A stretch of 6,602 bases of DNA from Prevotellaceae bacterium (GTDB lineage: Bacteria > Bacteroidota > Bacteroidia > Bacteroidales > UBA932), in contig JAIRKV010000248.1 in NCBI GenBank assembly GCA_031259935.1, positions 1-6,602 on the forward strand, in the 5' to 3' direction. A program made the translations under genes and the position numbers. The notes beneath the pieces were generated by a model that saw only the letters and a program-made list of their open reading frames with translations, was not told the origin of the DNA and did no database searches. Each line of letters opens with the position of its first letter. Positions within the stretch are counted from its first letter, which is position 1. This document shows positions 1 to 4,906 of the stretch, piece after piece.

Positions 1-105
1 CAAAGCATTTGTAACCTTTTTTGCAATCAGAGCAGACAGTTCAAGGTTGTTATTCATCTGCGGCTTATCCGAAAAAACAGGGCGGCTGCAGCCATCATTG
101 TGCAT
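1..105 (-). CDS. possible 5' end of an unrecognised gene, cut by the left edge
   Basis: A minus-strand frame is open from an in-frame stop at about 136-138 to the window edge. It has two possible ATG starts, at 105 and at 57. From the second start it reads MNNNLELSALIAKKVTNAL, which has the composition of a normal soluble protein N-terminus with an amphipathic helix, but I do not recognise the family. Neither start has a clear ribosome binding site; GGAG lies about 12 bases before the ATG at 105. The frame lies downstream of the minus-strand promoter at 278-309, so a long leader (about 165-215 bases) would precede it. It could equally be an untranslated part of a structured RNA. Only the gene body beyond the left edge can settle this. 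Confidence 0.25.
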   Translation of the reverse strand, partial: MHNDGCSRPVFSDKPQMNNNLELSALIAKKVTNAL

Positions 106-270
106 CCCTGCACCAACTCCTGAAGCAACTTCCTTGCCTTACGCCAACACCTTGAACCACAGTTTCCACTCTATGCTCGGCTTACCATCTGTTGAATGCC
201 GATAAACACTAACGCGGCGCCGGCTGCATTCTTGTGTTACGTCTTTAGAACTTAACCTGTCGTTTAATAA
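58..270 (-). other. GC-rich transcribed leader or structured RNA candidate
   Basis: This stretch follows a good minus-strand promoter and is far richer in G+C (94 of 180 bases at 61-240) than the flanking DNA (17 of 60 at 241-300). It is full of self-complementary pieces. GGCTGCAGCC is palindromic at 84-93, GTGC and GCAC flank a six-base loop at 101-114, and TCGGC pairs with GCCGA across 177-202. AACAC pairs with GTGTT around 207-237, and an 8-base pairing joins 39-46 with 151-158. All three minus-strand frames are interrupted between 58 and 270, so it does not read as one protein. I compared it by eye with the cobalamin, TPP, FMN, SAM, glycine and c-di-GMP riboswitches and with tmRNA, RNase P RNA and SRP RNA, and recognised none of their conserved boxes. 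It may be a regulatory leader for the gene running off the left edge, or a free-standing RNA. Confidence 0.35.
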
Positions 271-277
271 TCTTTGG

Positions 278-309
278 CAAAGATAAAAAAAGTTTTCCTA
301 ATGAACAAA
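278..309 (-). promoter_or_regulatory. Bacteroidota-type promoter, minus strand
   Basis: Read on the minus strand, TTTG (309-306) is followed after 20 bases by TATCTTTG (285-278). This fits the Bacteroidota consensus TTTG-N19-21-TAnnTTTG, and the -7 box is identical to the one in front of the tRNA-Ser gene in this window. Transcription would start near 271 and run left into the GC-rich stretch. The -7 box overlaps a small palindrome, CTTTGGCAAAG (272-282). Confidence 0.6.
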
Positions 310-370
310 AAAATATTTTTAAAAAATTTAAAATTAATATTACAGGCACAGGCAAAACAACAAGCCAGCA

Positions 371-454
371 CGTCATTTCGAGCGAAGCGAAGCAATCCAG
401 ACATATGTTTTGTGTTCTTTCTGGATTGCTTCGGGCTGACGCCTCGCAATGACG
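371..454. repeat. dispersed palindromic repeat, both arms present
   Basis: The left arm (371-400) and right arm (421-454) are near-perfect inverted copies that enclose a 20-base spacer. The outer ends are CGTCATTTCG and CGCAATGACG, and the inner ends are AGCAATCCAG and CTGGATTGCT. The right arm carries a few extra bases in the middle, so the arms differ by indels and substitutions. The form, a G+C-rich palindrome ending in CGTCATTGCGAG-like sequence, is that of a non-coding element dispersed in many bacterial genomes. When translated it gives the spurious peptide FRAKRSNPD. It could fold into a long RNA hairpin. The element has no coding role and probably spreads as a MITE-like unit, though that mechanism is inference. 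Confidence 0.75.
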
Positions 455-546
455 AACAAAAAAACCTTATTTCAAACAACAAAACAACCTTGGTAGCAAA
501 AGATAATACACACATTTTAACCTTATTAGCTTATTGTTCATTGCTT

Positions 547-579
547 CTGGATTGCTTCGCTTCGCAGTTCGCAATGACG
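547..579. repeat. second, single-arm copy of the palindromic repeat
   Basis: This copy begins CTGGATTGCTTCG and ends CGCAATGACG, exactly as the right arm of the full element at 421-454. Its centre (CTTCGCAGTT) differs and is closer to the complement of the left arm at 371-400. No matching opposite arm lies beside it, so it looks like a half element left by deletion, or the outer arm of a larger composite with the copy at 371-454. Confidence 0.65.
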
Positions 580-586
580 ACCACAA

Positions 587-740
587 AAAAATGTCCCGCA
601 GGGATAGAATGTTGGTAGAAATTTTACCGCAACCAAAGGTTACGTGCGGAGCAACGACGGTTTTTCAAGTCATTTGCAGTAACCCGCACGTGATGCATAA
701 AGGCATGTCGTTTTTACCGATATTTTGTCCTTGACAGGAC
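587..740. repeat. hairpin-rich intergenic segment, probable dispersed repeat
   Basis: The segment contains several short inverted repeats in a row. TCCC-GCA-GGGA lies at 594-604. CCGCA-ACC-AAA-GGT pairs with TGCGG across 627-649. ACGTGCGG (642-649) can alternatively pair with CCGCACGT (684-691), and GTCCT-TGAC-AGGAC lies at 727-740. Short open frames cross it on both strands, but their composition is unlike the real genes here and they run through the hairpins. Similar TCCCGCAGGGA-type sequences followed by TGGTAGA are, as far as I recall, common between Bacteroidota genes. I could not test that here. Confidence 0.4.
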
Positions 741-799
741 GGAATGTCAAAATCTGTTCGATTTACAAACAATAAACAACGAAAAAGCGCTGTTTTTTT

Positions 800-836
800 T
801 GCAGAGTTTTTATCAGTATTGACACAAAAACCTGCA
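800..836. other. imperfect hairpin in the non-coding stretch
   Basis: TGCAG (800-804) pairs with CTGCA (832-836) and, after a one-base bulge, GTTTTT (806-811) pairs with AAAAAC (826-831), leaving a 14-base loop. No T-run follows on the plus strand. On the minus strand it is followed by a run of A's (complement of 792-800), so it is not a normal terminator in either direction. Its function is unknown. Confidence 0.35.
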
Positions 837-910
837 ATTCTATTCATCGTTTTTTACTTCTAATGTACAATTAACATGTAATTTAAACAGTTTTTAAGGA
901 GCGACTAATT

Positions 911-940
911 ATGTTTTTATTTTTTGCAGAGATCTCGTAA
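911..940 (+). CDS. nine-codon mini-ORF with a strong ribosome binding site
   Basis: AAGGAG (896-901), a near-perfect Shine-Dalgarno, precedes ATG at 911 by nine bases. The frame encodes MFLFFAEIS and then stops at 938-940. A long hairpin (958-992) follows 17 bases later. Recognisable Shine-Dalgarno sequences are rare on the other genes of this window, which makes this one noticeable, but no promoter of the TAnnTTTG type is seen upstream. It may be a chance match, a relic of a lost gene's start, or a translated leader peptide. No family is recognised. Confidence 0.15.
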   Translation: MFLFFAEIS

Positions 941-957
941 TGTAATTATTAAATAAA

Positions 958-992
958 GAAAAACATCTAAAATATAATTTTAGATGTTTTTC
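958..992 (-). terminator. terminator downstream of tRNA-Ser
   Basis: A perfect 15-bp inverted repeat (958-972 with 978-992) encloses the five-base loop TATAA. Each arm ends in a five-base A or T run, so the structure could stop transcription from either side. It lies about 55 bases beyond the 3' end of the minus-strand tRNA-Ser gene and is the natural end of that transcript. It would also stop anything arriving from the left on the plus strand. Confidence 0.7.
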
Positions 993-1045
993 GTGTGCAT
1001 TTTCGTGTACTTAATTTGCAATAAATTGATAATAAATCTTTATTG

Positions 1046-1130
1046 CGGAGAGACAGGGATTCGAACCCCGGGAACCTCTCAGTTCAACGGTTTTCAAGAC
1101 CGCCGCAATCGACCACTCTGCCATCTCTCC
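1046..1130 (-). tRNA. trnS-UGA: tRNA-Ser (anticodon UGA)
   Basis: Read on the minus strand, the gene folds as a class II tRNA. The acceptor stem GGAGAGA pairs with TCTCTCC. The D-arm has AGAGTGGTCGA, the anticodon stem is GCGGT/ACCGT and the loop is CTTGAAA, with anticodon TGA (plus-strand TCA at 1094-1096). A long variable arm, TGAACTGAGAGGTTCC, is typical of serine tRNAs, and the T-arm holds GGTTCGAATCC. The discriminator base is G (position 1046), the usual serine identity base. The 3' CCA is not encoded, since CAATA follows, so CCA must be added after transcription. UGA reads the UCN serine codons, chiefly UCA. The gene stands alone with its own promoter and terminator. Confidence 0.97.
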
Positions 1131-1141
1131 GATTTGAGACT

Positions 1142-1173
1142 GCAAAGATAATAAACTTTATTTTATTACCAAA
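1142..1173 (-). promoter_or_regulatory. promoter of tRNA-Ser
   Basis: On the minus strand TTTG (1173-1170) is separated by exactly 19 bases from TATCTTTG (1150-1143), followed by C. This is a full match to the Bacteroidota housekeeping promoter. The expected start of transcription lies a few bases before the mature 5' end at 1130, so the precursor leader would be very short. Confidence 0.8.
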
Positions 1174-1210
1174 ATATTTTAAAATAACTTTTTTGTTTTT
1201 TCTGTAATTA

Positions 1211-1243
1211 CTTGTAAAATTGCTTCAAGAAATATTACTTTTG
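1211..1243 (+). promoter_or_regulatory. promoter of the FISUMP-type lipoprotein gene
   Basis: TACTTTTG (1236-1243) matches the -7 consensus TAnnTTTG, and CTTG (1211-1214) lies 21 bases upstream as a weaker -33 element. Transcription would start near 1250, leaving a leader of about 40 A/T-rich bases before the ATG at 1291. It is arranged back to back with the tRNA-Ser promoter. Confidence 0.5.
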
Positions 1244-1290
1244 CAAATGTTTTCGAATTTAAACGTTAAAAATCAAAAATATTAAGAAAG

Positions 1291-2586
1291 ATGAGAAAAA
1301 TTTTAAACTGTGCAGTATTTTTTGCAAGTATCACATTTAGCGCTTGCGATGATGACAAAATTATTCCTGATATCATTATCCCTGATACTGAAATACTTAT
1401 AACCGATCTTAGTAAAAACGGAACTTCAAATTGCTATGTTGTAACCGAGCCGGGAATCTATTCGTTTTCGGCAAATATAATCGGCAATGGCGACACGGGT
1501 ATAATTGATGCAGTCGCTTTTCATACAAATGAACCTTATATTTTACCGGCATCGGTAAAAATTGTATGGCAGGATTATTATGCCGGCGGTGCAGGACTTA
1601 TTGACTCGATTGCACTGGATACGACTATGAACAAAGTCATTTTCAAAACATCTGAAACTTTTATTCCGGGTAATGTTCTGATAGCTGTATGCGATAAGAG
1701 TGAAAATATTTTATGGAGCTGGCATATATGGATGCCTGCGATTGAAATAAAATCAATTAATTCGGCAATGGGCTATGAAGTAATGAATATAAATCTCGGA
1801 GCGCTGACCGACGAAGCCGGAAATCCTGAAAGTTACGGAATGTTATATCAGTGGGGACGCAAAGATCCGTTTCCGGCATCGGCAACTTTAACAGGAACTG
1901 CAACCACAGCGAGCGCTCCTGTCTACGACATGCAAGGCAATGCCGTTACAATACAAAATTCGAGCTGGACTGATTTGACTGACAATAATATTGTATATTC
2001 CATACGAAATCCTGCCGTTTGTATTTCAAATATGGCGCAGTATTCGACATCACGCGACTGGATAAAAGCCGGCAGAAGTACAAATGCTTTGTGGGGAAAT
2101 CCTGATGGAAACCTGAAAGATTCTGACGGAAACTATGTTAATAAAGGAACAAAATCGTGTTACGACCCCTGTCCTGTCGGATGGAGAGTTCCGCCTGCCG
2201 ATGTTTTCAGAAATTTCATTACGCCCAATCCTCTCAATATGGCTTTTGCCGTTTCCGACTTTAACATAGTTGATATTGACAACAACGGAATTTTGGATAT
2301 TAACGATTATAATTACGGATGGGTATTCAAACTTGATGAAAATACATCATCGTATTTTCCTGCCGCCGCCCGTTTTGATGGTCAATATGCAATGCTAATG
2401 GGAAGTGTAAGTGGAGTTTGGGGTTCATACTGGAGCAATACACCTTATGATTTAACAAACGGAACAAGTGTCGCTCCACTTTCATTTCAAACAAAAAATT
2501 ATAACGGAACGCCCGGAATAGCAAGTATGATTTTATTTAACGGTTCGCGTGCAGATGCCTATTCTGTAAGGTGTATTAAAGAATAA
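1291..2586 (+). CDS. FISUMP-type lipoprotein, probably surface exposed
   Basis: This is a 431-residue secreted lipoprotein of unknown ligand. The N-terminus has two basic residues, a hydrophobic stretch and a lipobox FSAC with the lipidated Cys at 19. DDD follows directly, resembling the acidic export signal that sends Bacteroidota lipoproteins to the cell surface. A linker with a repeated IIPD (24-32) precedes an all-beta module (about 45-150) running from SNCYVV to ILWSWHIW (140-147). Next come NLGAL (168-172) and YQWGRKDPF (186-194). The C-terminal half has SCYDPCPVGWRVP (289-301), YWSNTPY (380-386) and a final SVRCIKE. This order is that of Bacteroidota proteins carrying the Fibrobacter succinogenes major paralogous (FISUMP, PF09603-like) domain. 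Residues 328-339 form a DxDxNGxLDxxD calcium-type loop. The start at 1291 is the only ATG that includes the signal peptide; AAGAAAG just before it is a poor ribosome binding site. A pilus-tip or adhesin-like role is possible but unproven. Confidence 0.85.
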   Translation: MRKILNCAVFFASITFSACDDDKIIPDIIIPDTEILITDLSKNGTSNCYVVTEPGIYSFSANIIGNGDTGIIDAVAFHTNEPYILPASVKIVWQDYYAGGAGLIDSIALDTTMNKVIFKTSETFIPGNVLIAVCDKSENILWSWHIWMPAIEIKSINSAMGYEVMNINLGALTDEAGNPESYGMLYQWGRKDPFPASATLTGTATTASAPVYDMQGNAVTIQNSSWTDLTDNNIVYSIRNPAVCISNMAQYSTSRDWIKAGRSTNALWGNPDGNLKDSDGNYVNKGTKSCYDPCPVGWRVPPADVFRNFITPNPLNMAFAVSDFNIVDIDNNGILDINDYNYGWVFKLDENTSSYFPAAARFDGQYAMLMGSVSGVWGSYWSNTPYDLTNGTSVAPLSFQTKNYNGTPGIASMILFNGSRADAYSVRCIKE

Positions 2587-2597
2587 ATAAAAAATAA

Positions 2598-2629
2598 AAA
2601 AAATATTTTTAATAAAAATTCATTTTTAT
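2598..2629 (+). terminator. weak A/T-rich hairpin after the lipoprotein gene
   Basis: A 7-bp A/T stem (2612-2618 with 2623-2629, loop TTCA) follows another A/T palindrome at 2599-2610. The stem holds no G-C pair and no clear T-run follows, so termination here is uncertain. It may just reflect the extreme A/T content of the gap. Confidence 0.2.
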
Positions 2630-2641
2630 CGGATTTATTAT

Positions 2642-2649
2642 TAATTTTG
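2642..2649 (+). promoter_or_regulatory. likely -7 box for the POT transporter gene
   Basis: TAATTTTG fits TAnnTTTG and lies about 40 bases before the ATG at 2690. No TTTG is seen at the expected -33 distance, so the match is partial. The 103-base gap before the gene suggests a separate transcription unit from the lipoprotein gene. Confidence 0.35.
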
Positions 2650-2689
2650 TCAAAAAAATTTTAGTATTAATTATAAAAAATAAAAATCT

Positions 2690-4366
2690 ATGTTTAAAAA
2701 TCATCCAAAAGGATTACTCGGAGCCGCACTCTCAAATATGGGAGAACGTTTCGGCTACTATATTATGAATGCTGTGTTAGTACTGTTTTTATGTTCAAAA
2801 TTCGGATTAGATGGAAAGCAAAGTTCGCTTATTTATTCGTTTTTTTATTCCGGCATTTATATTTTAAGTCTTGTTGGCGGTATTATCGCCGACAAATTAG
2901 GAAATTATAAAAGAACTATCACGTCAGGATTGATAATTATGGCAAGTGGTTACGCTATGCTGTCGATTCCAATATTATCAACATCTGATAACATTGATTG
3001 GTTATTGCCATTCACTTGTGTTGCCTTATTTTTTATTGCATTTGGGAATGGATTGTTTAAAGGAAATTTACAGGCAATTGTAGGACAAATGTATGATAAT
3101 TTTGAAAAACAAGCAGAAAAGAAAGGAATTGAGGCATTAAAAAAAGCTGAAGAGAAAAGAAATTCAGGCTTTCAAATATTTTATGTATTCATAAATATTG
3201 GCGGTTTAATCGCGCCTTTTGTTGCTCCTTTATTGCGTGGTTGGTGGTTAGGCAAAAATTATTTGCTTTATAATTCTAATTTACCCGAACTCTGTCATAA
3301 ATTTTTAAAATTCGGTAAATCTATGGTTGGAGCAGGAGCAAGCCCGGAAGACATAGAGAACGGAATAATTCAATATGAAAATTTAACAAAACTATCAACA
3401 GACGTTACGCAAGTCGGTGCAAGTGTTGATACTGCAAATTTGACGGATTTTTGCAGTAATTACTTAGATATTTTTAACACAGGAGTTCATTATTCATTTA
3501 TTGCTTCGGTTATTGCGATGTTGATTTCTCTTTTCATTTTTATTTCATGTAAAAAAATACTGCCTAACCCCAGGAAAAAAGAAAAATTAGAAAGTGTAAA
3601 TTATACAGAAGAAGAAAAACGGAAAATGGCACGTGAAATCAAACAAAGAATTTATGCTCTGTTTGCAGTTCTTGGCATTGTAGTATTTTTTTGGTTTTCA
3701 TTTCATCAAAATGGTGCTTCATTATCACTTTTTGCAAAAGATTTTGTTGATACAAGTACCGTTCCACCTGAAATATGGCAGGCAATCAATCCATTCTTTG
3801 TAATTGCTTTAACTCCCATAATCATGCTTATTTTTGGAAGACTTAGAGCAAAGAAAAAAACAATAAAAATTAAAAATAAAAAAACAGGTGAAATACAAAA
3901 AATAATAACAAACCGCGAGCCTTCCACACCAAAGAAAATTGCCATAGGTATGGGAATTGCAAGTCTCGCATTCTTATTTTTAGCAATTATTTCACACATC
4001 AATGATTATCCTTCTGCAGAAGAATTTAAGACAATAGGAGAAACTGTCAGAACAGGAATGAAATCGTCTCCATGGGTATTAATTGTATTGTATTTTTTCC
4101 TTACCGTTGCTGAATTATTTATTTCTCCTCTTGGAATTGCTTTTGTTTCAAAAGTAGCCCCTAAAAATATTCAAGGTTTATGTCAGGGTTTATGGCTTGG
4201 TGCAACAGCAGTTGGTAACGGCGCATTATGGATAGGCTCTGCATTATATAACAAAATTCCAATCGAACAATGTTGGTTGGTTTTTGTGATTTTGTGTGTT
4301 GCATCCATGATAGTGATGCTTGCTATGGTGAAATGGCTTGAACGGATAACAGCTGACAAAAAATAA
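2690..4366 (+). CDS. POT/PTR-family (MFS) proton-coupled peptide transporter
   Basis: This 558-residue inner-membrane protein has about 12 membrane segments (roughly 10-36, 46-69, 75-97, 104-124, 160-183, 266-288, 320-338, 366-384, 415-434, 460-483, 494-517, 526-550). It belongs to the POT family (PF00854), which imports di- and tripeptides with protons. Seen in the sequence are ERFGYY (19-24, the ExxERFxYY motif), GGIIADKLG (63-71), FYVFINIGGL (164-173, second PTR2 signature), FHQNGAS (338-344, helix 7) and AELFISPLG (474-482, helix 10 with conserved Glu475). The first acidic residue of ExxER is Asn16. I recall NMGERFGYY as usual in a Bacteroidota subgroup, so proton coupling may differ from the model POTs. 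Odd parts are a charged helical insert (136-158), a long loop (about 185-262) between segments 5 and 6, and a Lys-rich loop (384-415). ATG is preceded by A/T-rich sequence with no Shine-Dalgarno. The gene stands alone; its substrate cannot be read from the sequence. Confidence 0.92.
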   Translation: MFKNHPKGLLGAALSNMGERFGYYIMNAVLVLFLCSKFGLDGKQSSLIYSFFYSGIYILSLVGGIIADKLGNYKRTITSGLIIMASGYAMLSIPILSTSDNIDWLLPFTCVALFFIAFGNGLFKGNLQAIVGQMYDNFEKQAEKKGIEALKKAEEKRNSGFQIFYVFINIGGLIAPFVAPLLRGWWLGKNYLLYNSNLPELCHKFLKFGKSMVGAGASPEDIENGIIQYENLTKLSTDVTQVGASVDTANLTDFCSNYLDIFNTGVHYSFIASVIAMLISLFIFISCKKILPNPRKKEKLESVNYTEEEKRKMAREIKQRIYALFAVLGIVVFFWFSFHQNGASLSLFAKDFVDTSTVPPEIWQAINPFFVIALTPIIMLIFGRLRAKKKTIKIKNKKTGEIQKIITNREPSTPKKIAIGMGIASLAFLFLAIISHINDYPSAEEFKTIGETVRTGMKSSPWVLIVLYFFLTVAELFISPLGIAFVSKVAPKNIQGLCQGLWLGATAVGNGALWIGSALYNKIPIEQCWLVFVILCVASMIVMLAMVKWLERITADKK

Positions 4367-4401
4367 ATCGTAAAAGAATAAACAATAGATAAAATAAATT
4401 A

Positions 4402-4440
4402 ATGAAAAAACCTCTGCTTTAAGGCGGAGGTTTTTTCATT
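4402..4440 (+). terminator. intrinsic terminator after the transporter gene
   Basis: A 17-bp stem (4402-4418 with 4423-4439, two G-T wobbles) has the loop TTAA. Its G+C core CCTC-TGC/GGC-GGAGG is followed by six T's (4431-4436). The mirror run of A's (4405-4410) gives it the look of a two-way terminator. It begins 35 bases after the transporter stop and isolates it from the rhodanese gene. Confidence 0.9.
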
Positions 4441-4454
4441 TGTAAATTTATTGC

Positions 4455-4462
4455 TACTTTTG
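4455..4462 (+). promoter_or_regulatory. -7 box of the rhodanese gene
   Basis: TACTTTTG matches TAnnTTTG, and its position predicts a start near 4469, only about 17 bases before the ATG. At the -33 distance lies the T-run of the preceding terminator (4431-4436) rather than a clear TTTG, so terminator and promoter overlap. Confidence 0.5.
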
Positions 4463-4485
4463 TAACTGATAAAATTACTGAAAAA

Positions 4486-4899
4486 ATGAAAATAACACTG
4501 AAACTGACGCTTGTAGCGGCATTGATATTTTCAGGATATAACATGTCGGCTCAAAACATAAGTTCATTTGGTCCTGAAAAATTCCGTTTTGCCATAAGCG
4601 AAGACGAAAAACCGCAAATCATTGATGTTCGCACCAAAACCGAATTTGATGCCGAACATATAGATGGCGCCGTAAATATTGATATTAATAAAATCGATTT
4701 TCAGAAAAAAATTAACAAAAAAATTAAAAAAGACAGAATAGTTTATGTTTATTGCCGTACAGGAGTAAGAAGTCTGCGCGCTGCAAAAATTTTATCTAAT
4801 CTTGATTTCACCCGCATATACAATCTTGAAGGTGGAATAGAAGCGTGGAAAAAACTGTCTTATCCTGTAAAGAAAAAAAACAGTAAAGGCAATTTGTAA
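4486..4899 (+). CDS. exported single-domain rhodanese-like protein
   Basis: This is a 137-residue protein with a signal peptide (hydrophobic core about 6-17, likely cut at SA|Q after Ala22), so the mature protein should sit in the periplasm. The rest is one rhodanese domain (PF00581). It has IIDVRTKTEF (45-54), the active-site loop CRTGVRS (90-96) with the sulfur-carrying Cys90 and Arg95, and the closing LEGGIEAWKK (114-123). The CxxxxR arrangement and the small size fit thiosulfate/persulfide sulfurtransferases of the GlpE/PspE type. With the catalytic Cys present, activity is expected, but the sulfur donor and acceptor are unknown. PspE-like periplasmic proteins are the closest functional parallel. 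The tail is Lys-rich. Its stop is 7 bases from the stop of the opposing alanine racemase gene, so the two transcripts converge. A weak A/T hairpin (4891-4919) may serve both. Confidence 0.9.
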   Translation: MKITLKLTLVAALIFSGYNMSAQNISSFGPEKFRFAISEDEKPQIIDVRTKTEFDAEHIDGAVNIDINKIDFQKKINKKIKKDRIVYVYCRTGVRSLRAAKILSNLDFTRIYNLEGGIEAWKKLSYPVKKKNSKGNL

Positions 4900-4906
4900 A
4901 ATATTT

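Noticed and set aside
1..270. Cobalamin or other known riboswitch, tmRNA, RNase P RNA or group II intron
   Set aside because: I looked for the conserved boxes of each on both strands and did not find them. The stretch is left as an unknown candidate.
264..515. 83-codon minus-strand frame
   Set aside because: It is the opposite strand of the palindromic repeat and the promoter region, with no coding signature.
371..579. CRISPR array
   Set aside because: There are only two related units, they are inverted and unevenly spaced, and there are no regular spacers.
274..618. 114-codon plus-strand frame
   Set aside because: It runs through the palindromic repeats (giving FRAKRSNPD-like text) and through promoter sequence. 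Its composition is unlike the real genes, so it is spurious.
778..800. Terminator at the AGCGCT and T-run
   Set aside because: AGCGCT is a bare 6-base palindrome with no loop, so it cannot form a terminator stem.
665..847. 60-codon minus-strand frame
   Set aside because: It crosses several hairpins of the non-coding segment, has no ribosome binding site or recognisable domain, and probably is translated repeat DNA.
2327..2524. 65-codon minus-strand frame
   Set aside because: It is a shadow within the lipoprotein gene.
2155..2583. Variable region of a diversity-generating retroelement in the lipoprotein C-terminus
   Set aside because: C-type-lectin-like surface proteins can be targets, but no template repeat, reverse transcriptase or adenine-biased second copy is present in the window.
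3706..4002. 98-codon minus-strand frame
   Set aside because: It is a shadow of the transporter gene, whose membrane segments give hydrophobic text on the other strand.
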